Assembly (NCBI GenBank): GCA_008694505.1
Contig: VZDJ01006585.1
Span: forward strand, 12,705,709 to 12,769,708
Source of the DNA: Cyanoderma ruficeps
Lineage: Eukaryota; Chordata; Aves; Passeriformes; Timaliidae
DNA: 64,000 nucleotides
Direction: 5' to 3'
The number at the start of each line of letters is the position of its first letter. Positions within the stretch are counted from its first letter, which is position 1. Below, in pieces: positions 1-14,022 of the stretch. The notes beneath the pieces are model-generated. The model made no database searches and was not told where the DNA came from. It saw nothing but the letters and a program-made list of their open reading frames with translations. The translations under genes were made by a program, and so were the position numbers.

Positions 1-3000
1 GAGCTGAACAGTGCTAGAAAAGAAAACTGAATGAAACTTATTTAGAGAGTATTCCTTTATTGTAAGAAACCATGTATCACGGTTCCAAACCAAAATGAGA
101 GTGCAGCAATCAGACAGACTTAGATACCAAAACACTTTAATCACAGACATAGAGGAAATATTCAAGCTATACAAGTTTGTTGTCCAGGAGGAAGGTTGAA
201 CAAGCCATTTGGTCACAGCACGATCCTAGGCCTGCACTATGGGGCCTGTTTGATGTCACTTCAGTGCCCTTTTTTGCTATCTTGCCACTCCTGATTTGAG
301 AATCACTATTTTTTACAGATGTTTTGTTTGCTTGTTTGGGTTATTGTTGTTTCTGTTTCTTTTCTTACATCCTCTTATAGAGCGTTTTGTGGCTCCATAT
401 GGTTTCTTTATAAACTTTTTCATTTTTATCGTTTTTTATTCCTGTCACCTTTTGAAAACTACACCAGTCAATATTTGTTTTGTTTCCAACCAAACATGGT
501 CTTTCTTAGAGGCCCTCAGAACAAGATCTTGAAGCCCATATTATGACCTAGCACAAAATTTCTTCAATTTTAAAGTTATTTCTATTGACATCGGAATCTT
601 TTTCTATCTCAAACAATACTTTAACAAAACCTGTAGTCTTTGAAAACGTCAAGATATCAATGTTTTCCGTCTAGTCCCTTACCAGAAATATTAAGTATGG
701 CCTTAGCACCCATACATGCAGAGTTTCACTGACAAATTCTCAGCACAATAACTACTTGCAATTTTGCATAACCTTTATGTAAAACATTTTTTCCTCAGTT
801 TATACACTTCTTTCTCTTGTGACACTCTTCAGACATATTTAATGAAGTTCAGAGAAGTTTTCTAGACAAAACAATCAACTGACAATGAAAAAATAAATCA
901 AGTAATCAGGCACAGTCTTTTTTTAAAATAAGTCAATGTTGCAACTGCTAGTGCTGCAACATTAAGAAACCCAAAGCATTGCTATGAACCTTGTGTTAAA
1001 ATTGTGAGTAGTGGAATCTTAAACTGAAAATAATCACTGAATTTGTAAGCTATTTCACTTAAAGCTGTCAAAAAATTTTGAAAATCCTGCCCTTAATATA
1101 GAAATAAATATTTATATATTTATACATATATCTAAATATAAATATTTTTATAAAAATTAATTGTTTCTATATTTTTATAGGTCCAAGATTTAAAAAAAGA
1201 AGTAACAGAACAACATTTTAGAGTTATTGCAATTATAAAATCCTGACAATTTATCACCTTTAAACATTCAGTGTGACACAAACATGAGAAACAAATTTGG
1301 TAAGACGACATAGTGTATTTAAAAGTCAAGCTACAAAATGGTAATGGACAAGCAAGACCCTTTAGCTGCAACTAACGTACTGTCCACATGTCAGGTTGGA
1401 TTTCTTTTTTTCCAGCTTGACTTTCATAGTCTGACACCGACTTACCTGAATGTCAAATTAAATTATACCAAAGAGAGGAAATACTCCTAAGTAATAGTGA
1501 ATGGGTCTACCATATTTAAAAAAAAAACCCATTCGTAATTAGGTAGTTACAATAGAAGAAGACTTTTTTTCTTTATCATCCACAGGTAAAAATAGGCAGA
1601 GCTGATTTAAGATGAACTTTGACTCTTTATACATGCACAGAATAACATAGCTATAAAGATTTAAAGTTTGTCATAGGAAGTGCTCACCCTTTCATTTTTT
1701 ATTTATTTATATATTTATTTTACCCAAAACAATACCTTTTTCCTATCTAAGCAATGGCTAAGTGAGAAATCTCAACATAGGCACATATTGTCACAGTAGT
1801 AGTTTAAATGAGTAGCTACAAGAATTTTTAAAATCCAGAAGCTATTTTATGCATCAAGGATGAAAACAGGAGATAAATCTAAATTCACTTATGCTGAAAT
1901 ATTTTCACATACATCTGCCAGAACGACATCCTCAGTTCAAGGTATGCCTTTAAAAACAGGCCCCAATAAAGATATCTGAAAGGTTCTATGAAAGTTTTTT
2001 TTTTTTTCGGGTCCATAGCTCAAGAATACAGACTTGAAAATGCACATAGATCTGCATGGTTAAAACTAAAGAAACCCCCCGTAATAGTCTAAACATAAAA
2101 TTAGTCATTTTTGGGTATAGGCACTCTACATGAAGAGATGCCAAAGCATAACTCCTCCTTTTCAGCATGTGGTCAGACAACCAATTGAAGAAGGTTAAAT
2201 ATGTAAATAAATAGACAAACACACTTGGTTTCTCTGAAGTCCTCTGTTATGAATCAGGATACAATGAAACTGTAGTAGGCAGTGAGTTAGGAGAAGAAAT
2301 ATTCTTAACATTTTATTCAGTATTTTGACTTTGGCTGAGAGCTTACAAAGAGAATATATCAGAGGCCGTCCCTATAGATCCTATAGATAAGGACATGGGA
2401 TTAAATGCTGATGTTAGGTTATTCAATTAAATAATGTGAGTTTACATACCTTCTAATGTTCTTTTGCAACAGGACAAGTAAAATGAATAAATGAGCTTTA
2501 TCTATGGAGTTGTTTGGAAGCTAAATAGTTAATTTGTCTAAAAGGAGTCATATCTTGCAGAGTTCAGTGTCTGATATATGTATGTGAACTCAGTTTATTT
2601 TTTTCACTATTTGAAAGTCTATATAACCTCAGCCACACTAGTGAAAAGAAAGAAAAAACATGGGCTTGCTTCATGGACTTCTCTTCCCCTAACCACCAGA
2701 ATTTTTTCCATGCTTTGTGACATCTTGTCATAACAGTGTAATATAACTATCTTCATTTCTTAGAGTAATTTCTCAAAACTCCCTTTGAGACACCAGAAAA
2801 TTCCTTGACACACTACTATTATCTCAGCAGAACTTACCTAATTTTAATGAAGATGAAAATAATTTGAAAACCCACAAGCAATGTTTGCTTTTTTTCTTTC
2901 AGTTTATGTTTCCAAGATCTTCAAACATACATTTTCCAAGAAATAATAGTCTTTTAATAAGTAATATTTATTTTATTCTTGACAATTTATTTGTTTATAA

Positions 3001-3407
3001 TGTGCTCTATTTCTCTAATATATCAGTAAGAAACACCTACTAGGTGAGATGGTGAAAAAAAGTTGATAGAACTACAAAAAAGTTTCAGTCAAATAATTAA
3101 CAAAAAAGAAGGTTTGGGGGTAAATTGATAACAATTTATAAATACCTTAAAAGAAAGAAAATATGAAGTATTAAATGAATCTTTGTTTTAATGATGAAGA
3201 AAATAACAGAAAGCAGTGGAGTAACATGAAAAAAGATTATTTTCAACTATGAAAAGGACTTAAAAGGCTATTGATAACTGTTGAAATAATAGTAGTCATT
3301 AATAGTAAAGATTGTGAAAGATTAATATGGAAATTACTGAACTGTTCACATCTTTACATCTAGATAAATGCCTTTTTGAAATATAGGTTTAATGAAATAA
3401 GTTATTG
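1..3407. other. AT-rich sequence with no gene seen
   Basis: No exon-like frame, RNA gene or recognisable repeat was found. The open frames here are under 80 codons and have no protein-like character. A very AT-rich patch lies at about 1099-1180. Short A or T runs (for example near 1991) are ordinary low-complexity sequence. Confidence 0.6.
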
Positions 3408-3498
3408 AGCTCAATGTGGGAATAAATGGATAGAATTCTTCTTGATATAGGAGGTCAAACTAGATGATCTAATGAAACTTCTGGTCTTAAAATGTATG
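3408..3498 (+). mobile_element. old CR1 LINE 3'-end fragment
   Basis: The stretch around 3450-3490 reads gaggtcaaactagatgatct followed by a CTTCTGGTCTTAAAATGTATG-like tail. This matches the 3' end of ancient amniote CR1 elements (a GG-TTGGACTAGATGA core, then a 'ggtccc' block and a short ATTCTATG-type tail), heavily diverged. Only the last ~90 bases are recognisable. It is more diverged than the other CR1 copies in the window, so it is probably an older insertion. Assignment is from memory of the family. Confidence 0.45.
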
Positions 3499-6400
3499 AA
3501 AATGTGAAGAGTTAACCAATAAACCATAAGGTGATAATTTTTTCTGTCCAACTCAGCCATTTATATGCAATAACTTCTACAAGAACAGAGAGAAGACACT
3601 TCAGGGCCTTGTCTTTCCCTGTCTTTTGCACAGTTATATCTACTTCTGAAGGCTAAATTCAGTGTAGTTAGACAATTGTGCCTTGATAGAAGGAAAAATC
3701 CTGAGTATCTGAAGGTCTATTAACGAAAGGACAAAAAGAAGTTTAATAAACACAATCTTACAGAGCGTGATGGTAAAACTCCAAAGTTAATTGCATTTAT
3801 CAACTTCTCAAATCTGCAGAATCTGGCTTATTTTTGGCAAACAAACAAACAAATTACAGTTATCATACTGACAGTATTGTAACTAGTGAATTAAAGGTAA
3901 CTTTTTGCTCTCAAAAACTGCCATACTGATAATAGCAATCGAAATTACGTTGGATTATTTTTTAATCAAATATCCTGTTCTCTGATTTGAGTCACAACTA
4001 ATGCAGGAAAGTCCTGTGGTGTGCTGTGCATAATTTATTGCCAAGGCAAACAGAGTTATTCGTGGAGGACTCACCTCCAAATATGCTGGTCTTTTACAGC
4101 AGCCTGGTTGGGCATTGCTAGCAGCAATTTTTCATAATTTTTTAATACACCACCATAAAAATAGGTATCCTTACAGTGAGTTTGAGGACAAGTCACTGAT
4201 CTTTCCCTTTACACAGTATCTTGTATTAGTAGTTGGCAATATTATTTCTTTACTTCTCAGATTGAGATGATTGTCTGTGTTAAAAATAATTTAATTACAT
4301 GTTTCGAGTATTTGTTTAAAACATTGCAGGAAATGATTTGGCGTCATCCATGCTACACACTACAATAGTCCCTGGACTTGCAGAATCCTTGGTTCTATCA
4401 TGTTATATATATCTTTTCCATTCCTTCTGGCTTTTTTTTTCTGAATCAAAATACTAATGCTAAAAGATATAAAAAAAGATTTCATAGCATTTAAGTTTGT
4501 AATGGGAACAATCTAATAAAAAAATTCTTCATCTATTGACTCTTTCTACCTTTCTATTGCTGATAAAGTCAGTACTATTAGGGTCATTATTTAACTCTTG
4601 GCATTTTTTATAAAACCTACACTTCTACGTGTTGGGGGCTTTTTCTTATCAGAAAACTGAATAATCCATATGTTGAACCAATTTTCATGACTGCTGTTTC
4701 ATCAAGCTGATCTGCTAAATTGTGTTCCTCCTCAGTTCCTCTGTTCTGATACATATGCCTGGACTTTTCTAACCCGCGTGGGAATGGATGTAACCTTTGT
4801 TTAATTTAAATTTCAGCAGCGAAATAAAAAGAGCTTTAAAATTTAGGGCACTTAGTAATGGATGTCCGACAGTTAGGCAGCAGATATCTGGTACATTTAA
4901 AACAGATGAGGATAAAAATAAAGATATTTCTCTGTTTCTGCAGTGACAAAGCTTTTTTGTTAAGTCTCTTCTTCAAATATTCTGTCTATATAGGGAACAC
5001 CTTAAAGCTTGCAACAGTGAACACTGAAGGAGAGGATACAAATAATTTAACCTAACCAAAAGGAAACAAAATCTTTTAACTTCTTTTAAAGTTCAGGTCT
5101 TAGGCTGAAAGATACCATGGGGAGATGACAGATTTGCTGCCACTGAATTAAATTAAGCACCTATAAATTATATCACCTTAACTACACTTCTCTCCCAAAT
5201 CCTCACATTGAAGGAAGATTCATTACAGAATGTCAGCTTGGCATGAATTTTAAATGAGTGAATTCTCAACCTGTTAATTACAAGTAGAATCTAGTTCTTT
5301 GTATTTCTGGAGCAACAAAGAAATATGTTACCCAAGCTTCTCGGAAACATAAAAGCTGCATTATAAATTTATTAAAACTAGAAGCTCTACCCAGCCTAAC
5401 CAGACTTCCAGGATGACAGCTAAGAGAGGTGACAGTGAGAAAAAACATATTTGAGAAAAATGTTCACAGATTGCATTGCCTACTGATCAGAATCAAATAT
5501 TCTCAATGCAATACTTAAATTCTGTAAGTTGGAAAAATTCCTATGACTATGACTGCATTGTTGAAGACATAGTAAGGGAAATTTTGCAATCTCAGGATTT
5601 TTGCCAGCATAATTATTAAGAAATAAAACTGGAGACATTTCTGTTCTTTATAGTTGGCCATATCAACTAGAGGATAAAGAATTCATCAGAAAGTTTGCAT
5701 TTTTTCATAGCTACAGCCTAAAATGTTGCAATACAAAGATTTTATTTTAAAGAGATGGAAATTAGAAATATTTATTTTGCATGCAGATATGATACACTAG
5801 TTTTCTGGGGGTTTTGCCTGTCAATATAATTACAAGCAATTTAGAAATATTTTTGCAATATTTCCTATTTTGATTTATTAGTATTCAGAACAACTTTTAC
5901 TCTGATTAATCCTTGATGCAGGAAGCTAAGAAATTAAATATTAATACAATCTGGGGATGTACTATAACAGTAATTCCTTTTTCCTAATTAGAAACTTGAA
6001 TATTTTGTATAACAAGCTGCATTTTTCCTTACATGAGCTGGATTTCAAAAATAGCTACAGAAAGACAACCAATATGGCAAAAAAAAAAAAAAATAGGGAA
6101 GAATTATGAATAATCACCTTCCACAGTATTTAAAATCAAAATCAGGAGCAGAAGGGATGCACCAACTGGTAATACTCTTTTTAAAATACAGGGAAACACA
6201 CTTCAGACAGTAATTCCTTCTCATTCAGTGTCTTTATAAAAATACTTTGCAGAACATGACTTTCGGGTATACATCAGAAATGTGGGAAACTAATTCTCTA
6301 GGTACTGCAATCTGTTGTCTAGAAAGTAAAGACATGAGTGGAGCTTTGTAGTTCACGATATTAAAATAGACGTCATTTTTATTTAATATGGAAATATAAT

Positions 6401-9400
6401 TTATCTCAACAAGCACTAGTCACTAAATATTGTTACGATTACATTATTTATTATATCATTATGACGCAAAATGGACATTACATAATTTAATTTAGAGTAA
6501 TAATTAAAAGAAGCACCATCCTGCAAGGTATATTCTGGAATGTCCCACTGGTAAAGTATCCTGTGGAGATGGGAACCTTCTGATTACTGAATCCTTTCCA
6601 CAGGTGTCTGACCATGCCTATTCCTTCATTCGACACTGCCAGTCTTGGGGTCAAAACAAAGAAGGAAGACCATAATTTATTTCTGATTCCATTTCTAACC
6701 CAATGAAGCTTTCAAACCACTGGAGTCCTCAAGAAGCTAAACTGCTACGTGCCTTTGGAAAAGGGGAAACCAAAGTGCCCCAAGCATTTGCAGAGTCTGC
6801 AATTATTTTAGATAAGAGATGGCCAGCCAGTCTTCACAGATCCCACAGGCCCTAGTGAAGAAAAAAAATTATTGAATTATTGAACACAACACTGATTACT
6901 TGAAAATACCAGGGATTTGTTTTATGAATTCTTTCCTTTTATCTGTGTGTCAGCATTTGTGGTTTTTTGGGTTGGTTTTGTTTTTGGTTTTTTTTTTAAT
7001 TTAACCTAATCAAAAGTTTGGGTTTTTTTAACTGAACTTTCCTGAGCTTTTATTCTCCTGTCTATGTAATTAGTATTCAAACCAAATTATAAAGTTCCAG
7101 TGCAAGTGCAGAAATGATACTTATTAATAGTTTAACTGCATACTGGACAGGATTCCCTCGTTTCTTGGTCTACGCACTCAGAGAATTCAGAGTTCTTGGA
7201 TAGACTGACTTTGTACTAAATAAAAAGATTTTAGGCATTTTTAAATAAATAACTATAACCTCAAAAAATGCATTGTAGGTTTACTTATACAACATATTGC
7301 TTTGGGAAAAATCAAACCAAATTTTAATCGTGAGCAGGTTAAATGAAAGATTTCTTCCTCAATACAAATATAAATTCGTATTGATAAATTAAATAGAATT
7401 AAGAACAAGAAAAGTCAAACCAGAACCAACAACACCAAACCAAACTCATTTCCCTTTGTTAACAGCTGTGAACCTTTCTAATAATTAATTAACAGGATGG
7501 TTTGATAAGAACAAGTCTCTTTTGAAGTATCATCATTGTCATGTTAACATCAATAGTGGTTTTAAATGTATGGCACTTGGCGGAATTCCTTACTTCTGCA
7601 GCAGTTGTTTGAAAAGAGCATGGCCTGTATCCATATTCCTGTTCCATTTCAGGGAAGCTGTGCGGTTGAGCAAAGTAGCTGACTTAATGAGAATGAAGAC
7701 ATCAGAGAGTGAAATACTGACAGAATCATCACTACCTCTTTTCTCATTTCTCAGAATTGTCTCATTTTATTGACACTCACTTTCTAGCATGTACAGAACA
7801 AATATTTCTTGCCATTAGATTTGGACATATGCTTTTCCTTTTTTTTTTCTTTTTAATTTTAATTTTTAATCAAGACTCATAATCTTCCCTTTTCTTTTTT
7901 TCTGTGTTTCTCAGAATTCTTTTGTCTCTTTTTTGTTTATCTAACCTAAACTTACAATCAGTCACCTAAAGGCATCCATTAGTTTGTCTCTTCTTTCAGT
8001 CAGTGAAGAGGAACAAGTCTTTCCAAAGGGCTATTCTTTCCTTCTTAATATATTTTTGTAAAGAGCCGCTGCGAGTACTAATTTCTTTGTGTTAAAAGGG
8101 ACCCAACAAACTAGTTCAAACTTTACCCATGTGACAAAGTTGGGTGAGACAAATCCAATGTTAAGAAGCATTTGTCAATTATATTTATGACATTATTTCT
8201 GACTGGAACAAAACTGATCTATCCCTTGTCTCTAGTTCAAATCTATTCTTTTCTCATGTTTTCTTTTGAGCAGCTACCATCTTTTTTCAGCATAATGTTT
8301 ACCATATCCCCAGGACAAAAATCAAGCAGACAAAACACCTCAATATGTGATCTTGGCTCATTTGAGATAAATTTCAATGTATAAGGGACATTCTCAAACA
8401 TGCAAAATAGCATGGAAAATTATACCTCAATTTTAAATTCTTTCAAATATTTCTTTTTTGTGATTAAATACATTTAGTCATGAACACTACTATCATTAGT
8501 TGTACAATGGTAGCATACTTGAAGTTTAATTTGAACGGCACTCAAGCTATACATGAATTCAAAATAAGTTGAGTTAATACATTAACGTAGGTTAAAAAAG
8601 AAAGATCTTCACAAAATTCAATGATCGACTTATTCTTACAGACAAAAGGAGAGGAGGGTTTTTTTGTAATTCAAAAAATAACAAAGAATGATTATCAATC
8701 ATCTAAATTTTCAGTACACAAAGTGAGATATAGAATAATTCAAGGAGACATAGAAGTCATTAGATGTCAGATAGTTCCATCTCATTAGCACAATAAAAAC
8801 TTAGTTTGATGTTTCACATCACTTGATCATCAGAGAGCAAGATCCATACATAATTGATAAAAACAGAGAAAAGCTAGAGATTAGGGCAAACACTTATTTC
8901 CAAAGCTTTAAAATGCCAATGGAATTGAAATTTGAGAAAACAGATAACTTACCTTGTTTATATGATAAACCTTAAAAAAAAAAAAAAGGAATGGACGCTA
9001 AAGTTTTTCAAATTTTTGCACCCTAAGATGTACCTGTAATATTTAGACATATGTGCCTCTGCATTTCTGAAAAATCCTTAAGGCACTTTTTGGAATTTAG
9101 CTGGGTGTATGCTCCTAATTCTGAACCACTCAGTAATAAATGCACTCTTTATGAAAGAGATTGATGCAGTATTAGACCAGGTGGTGAAGAACTTAGCCAG
9201 AGGAAAAGGCACACCTGATCTGCTTGCTCTCAAAGTTATTACTGAGAGCAGGAGAATGAAAGAATCTTGGTGCTGGTGACTAGAATCTCTTGAATATGAT
9301 GTAGACAGCTAGTGTATACTTGAAGTTGCCAGAAAATTCAAAGCAATGGTTGTAATAAAGGAAATATTAAAAACAAAGTATTGAATCAAGGCTGTTTTCC

Positions 9401-9541
9401 CAACAGTCTATCTGGTAGAATAAAATATATTACTTCATCAAAAGGAAGAAAGGAATATGAGTGACCTTGTACAGTTTTGTGAGAGACATATGCCAAGTCA
9501 AAATATTTAGGTTGGGTGTTTTGGGGTTTTTTGTTAAAAAG
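3499..9541. other. AT-rich sequence with no gene seen
   Basis: Mostly unique AT-rich DNA. It holds a 14-base A run near 6080, small CAAA and T-rich runs, and frames no longer than 83 codons. The stretch 4010-4145 is somewhat more complex and could be conserved non-coding DNA, but nothing in the sequence proves it. Confidence 0.55.
6961..6997. repeat. G/T-rich low-complexity tract
   Basis: Alternating GG or GGG and T runs (ggttttttgggttggttttg, then a T-rich end). Similar tracts occur at 21570-21602 and near 63208-63250. They look like independent low-complexity growth, not copies of one element. Confidence 0.6.
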
Positions 9542-9584
9542 CTAATGCAAAAGTTTTGCATTTTAGTGCAACTTTTGCACCTAA
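9542..9584. repeat. short inverted repeat, hairpin-forming
   Basis: The arm TGCAAAAGT (9546-9554) is answered by ACTTTTGCA (9571-9579). Each arm is also part of its own small palindrome: TGCAAAAGTTTTGCA on the left and GTGCAACTTTTGCAC on the right. The right edge reads CACCTAA. The GGTGCAAAAGT-type arm recalls the terminal repeats of mariner-derived MITEs, but no TA-flanked full element is present. Confidence 0.4.
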
Positions 9585-12500
9585 AAATGCCTCATGTTAT
9601 CAGTTTCTAGTTTAAATATATGACTTTGTATTCCAAAGTCATAAAATAATCACTTATAGGGAGAATATTTTGCCATGACCCTTATATTTACAGAGTAGTT
9701 TTTGTCATGAGGCTTCTGTCATACGAATGTAGCAAAAGTTAAACATATTTTTTAAAAATATATATATATTTTATTTATTTAAAATATCCAAGACATTTTC
9801 CTACTGTACTTGTTGTTGTGTTGAAAAATATTTGGAAAAAGTTTGGAGAAAGCATGGCCCAAGTTAGACCATCATATTTTTCAGATACTTGAAGGAATGC
9901 ATGCACCAAGTGGTTGAATATTATAAAAGAACTTACACTTTTAGGGGGAGTCCATATCCAGAGTAAAAGGAATTTTTTGAAATCATCTTCATCATGTATC
10001 AGATTAAGGGAAGGACAAAGAAAAGTTTACAAAATTCAAACACAAACAAGAAAAGATAGATGCATTTTTACAGGAGATGAAAATAAAGCAAAAATTAAAC
10101 AAAACAAAAAATGCTTTTTGTATCACACACAAGCTTTTAATCTTGCAAACCTATCATCCTCAGGGTTGGTTTTTTTTAATGGTGGCCAATTTTATGCCTC
10201 ATCCTCTCTGTTCGTATTACTCATATTGCTTTGAAGTATTAAAATGTATTAAAAATACAGGCTCACTCAAAACAAGCAAGAAGCAGGTTGAATAGATTGG
10301 CTCCAGTGGTACCAACAATCTGAATCACGACAAAACAACTTAGTAAGGGAGGATTTTGGTAGCTTTTGACACTTCACATATCTCAGATAATAGTTCTACA
10401 TAAACCCATTATCAACTGACCATCAAGTTGGAAATAAATGAAGATACTTTTTCAAATAAAAGACAGAATATATTAAAAAAAAATCTCTCACAGAATCACT
10501 TTTCCCTGTCATTCATTTACCTGTTCTGTATGTGTGTATATTTATAGTATATATATTAATTCAAATTTATATTTTCTCTTTGTTGTTTTCCCTTCACTTT
10601 TCGAATGAATGAATGAATNTGAATGAATGAATGAAATGCTGCAGTATTACTCTGAGTCACATACACTGTTTTTTAAAAGGCTGATGCAGGATTCTGCAGC
10701 CAATTAGCACTGCATCCAAATACTTCTAACAGCAGCACAGAGCTAGACCCAGCTGCTCTCCAAGATTCTATGTCTGTTAGGTGTCTTCTTTGCCACAAAC
10801 ATTTTTTCCAGTTTAAAAAGTAATTGTATCAATGGTTAATATTTGCAAATATATAGAGAAAGAACATCTAGTGACAATTTCCTACAACCATTTATTTTCA
10901 GGTGGCTTAAGTTTTCAGAAATACATAGCCCTGGATCCAGTTTTACAGCATGAATAGTTGAGAGTAGATGATAGAAATACAGCTAAATGTGTCTTGTGTT
11001 AGAATACTTTGCACTCTGTTGGAAATATGGTCTATGTGTATTTTCCAGATCTTTTTTTACCTGATTTCCATAAGATATTTTCAATTGAAACGATCACTGT
11101 AGTATAAAGACATGTAACGTACAGGCTAAATATGAAGGAGAAGACAGCTTTCTGTCACAGAATGTAAAATATTAATAAACTTTGCCTGCTGTGAACTGTA
11201 AAATATATCCTTGGGAAATTATCAGACTAACTTAAGGAACAAAGTACTCACATTTACTCTGAAACAATGTCTTTATGTACAGAATATCAAAAACTGCAAT
11301 TTAGAGAAAAGGAGAGCTTCATTCCATAATTAGTATTAATTTTGAAAGCTAATCAAACATTTCCTTGAGCATATTGGATAGTCACCATGCAATAATGTAG
11401 ATTTGCATAGAAACAAAACTAAGCTGATTCAATGACTTTAAGAATACAGACTTTTAAAAACTAAAAAAATCCCCTATTCAGTAATTTTAAAACATCATTT
11501 AAAGTCATGTAATTTGGGACATAATTTGTGTGAGTAGGCATATTTGATATGCATGTATCTATCTATCCACCTATCTTCAAAAATGCAGTTATGAAGCAAT
11601 CTGAACATAACATGTTTTATGTTGCTTAGTGTAAATTAACTTATATTTCATTTTGATAGAAATACCTTAAAAATTTAGATATAAGCCAGAACAAAAATAA
11701 AACACGTCTTCAATGTAAGTCTAAGATCTTTTCAAATACAACTTATATTGGTTTATGATTTTACGTTTATTATTATGATATCAAAAATATTTAGATGAGA
11801 TTATAATGATATCTGTAAGTGAATGTACATAATTATGATTTATTTTGAAAACAGAAGCCCAAAAACACTGCTCTCTACCTTAGAACTTCTAACTGCAAAA
11901 AAAACAGTGTCTTGAAAGCAAAATTTAACTGTGCAGATCCTGGTAGAAGCCTGGCTTTGAAAGTAGAAAGCATGATCCAAATAGCAATCTTTATAGAATA
12001 ATTCAGTTATCACAATGCATTGTTTCCATGAAAAACATCCTAGCATTAAGTACATCAAGGGGGATACTGTACTTTTTTTCTTAAAATGAAATATTTGCCT
12101 TTTTAGTTCTCTGATAAGGCTCCCTCACATTTCATTATCTGATAGAACAGAAACTAAGAAAAAAGGAAGTAAAATTCTCTCTTTTTATGGAATACAGAAA
12201 AACTGTGTAAAAACATTCAAGGACACCAGATTAATTCATAGAGAAAATTACTGTACTAAACTATAGTACACTATATGTAAAAATACACTATTTGAACAAG
12301 CTGTATCTTAACAGAGTGATAGGATAACAACAGCACATTTTATAGTAACCTGTTTAACAAAATAAATAAAGTGAAATTGATCAGTTCTATTTAGAAAAGA
12401 GAAAGAAAAAGCCATAATAAATAGGTTTAACAAAGGAATAAATCACTGACACATGGTAGAGGCACACACGAGTGAGTTTCAAAGTCTAAACTATCCACGT

Positions 12501-14022
12501 TTCTAAGATCCAATGTCTTCAAATTTTTCATAAATGCCTCTGAAGAAAATATCTATACCCCAGGAGAAAAATATGTAGGTTTCCTGCTTTCACTCTGACC
12601 AGGACTCAGGAATAAGAAATAAGTAAAAGTAACCCTATACATTTCATTAAATGTCTGGGAAAAGAAAAAAAAAATATACAAAAAGTCTCTCTCTTTTACT
12701 GAGTCACACTTTGAAAAATTAATTATCTTTATGAAGGCAGAAAAAAAAATATTCTTTTCAACTAGATTTACTTTTCACCAAATTATCTCAGTTTGCAGAG
12801 AAACCATACTTCAGCCAAGAAGAAAGATGATGTATGTATGTATTTTTTTTAATATTTTTTCCTGAACCACTTTGTCTTATACAGTAATCAAATAATCCTC
12901 TAGCAGACACAAGGAACAGAATTTTCTGTTTAAAACTAATGTGACCAGAGACACCTGAGGCTATTCAAGACATTTCCCTGCTGTTGGTAGATATGACAGT
13001 GAGCTGAAAAAGATTCACCCTGTCTCTCCAGCAGCAGTTAGAGACAAAACTGGATACTTGAGACTAAGATATCACTATGATAATTTTTAAAAATTGTGCA
13101 TAGGGTGTCTTTCCAATGTGTTAACAGGTTTCACCACCAAGGTGTACATAGTAAGTTTCTGAATGAGGAGCAGGTGACTCCAGGCAAAATGATTTCTGTT
13201 AGAAAGAAGAAAGGAAAAAAAAGAAAAAACTCTATAGGATACTGAGTCAGTACTTTCTATTTACAGTGTATGATTTATATTTTATAGTGTGAGAAGATAG
13301 TAGCAAAGAATCATCCTGTATTATAGAAAGGCTAAATCTTGACCTTGAGATAAGACGTCTGTAACCTTTAGAGTAAGATAAATGGGGTTATCTGTCTGGA
13401 AACTAAATGTTTTATTTATTTTCAAATTAAAATTTGTTCAATGGACCCTTTCATCTATACTTCTTTAGGACAATGCAAACTACAGAAAGATCATCTGAGG
13501 CTTTGAGATAAAAAAATAATCTTGGTCTGTAGAGAGGGGAATGCCAACAGAATCTTCCCGAGACAGTTTTTAATTACATTCTATTTGTATGGCTTGCATA
13601 TTCTGATCTCTTTAGTAAATGTTAGGAATATGATTGCTTTGCAAATTTCTGGGAAATTAATTTTAGTCAGTATGACAGTAAATATCTGATATGCACAGAT
13701 CCCATGAGGAAAAGCAATCACTAAAGAGGAAGAATTATGTTGTAGGACAGGTAGTTAGGTAAGCCAAGAAGGGGCAAGAGGAGTAGCAGTCTGTTTAGCA
13801 TCATTTCTTCTTCACAGAAGCCGTTTTTACTTCTGGCATGACAAATACTAGAGCACAAACATTTCCCCCATAACAGTGAGAAATCCCTTTGGCAAGTAAA
13901 AAACTTTATCGTGCATTAAAAATGTATGTGTGTTTATCTACAGGATACCAATTTATTTTCAAATGAAGAGGGCCAGAGACTGTTATATGTGCAAGAGATT
14001 CTCTTTCACTAGTAATTTATTA
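9585..14022. other. AT-rich sequence with no gene seen
   Basis: Unique-looking AT-rich DNA with one tetranucleotide satellite (listed separately). The 106-codon frame at 9914-10234 has a low-complexity, K/Q/N-rich composition that AT-rich DNA gives by chance and is not called. The block 10676-10760 is slightly GC-richer, with no recognisable identity. Confidence 0.55.
10603..10635 (+). repeat. (GAAT)n microsatellite with one N
   Basis: About eight GAAT units interrupted at 10619 by an undetermined base. The N sits inside the repeat, which suggests the assembler could not resolve the copy number or phase there. Confidence 0.9.

Noticed and set aside
9914..10234. 106-codon plus frame
   Set aside because: K/Q/N/S-rich composition as expected from A-rich DNA; no other support.
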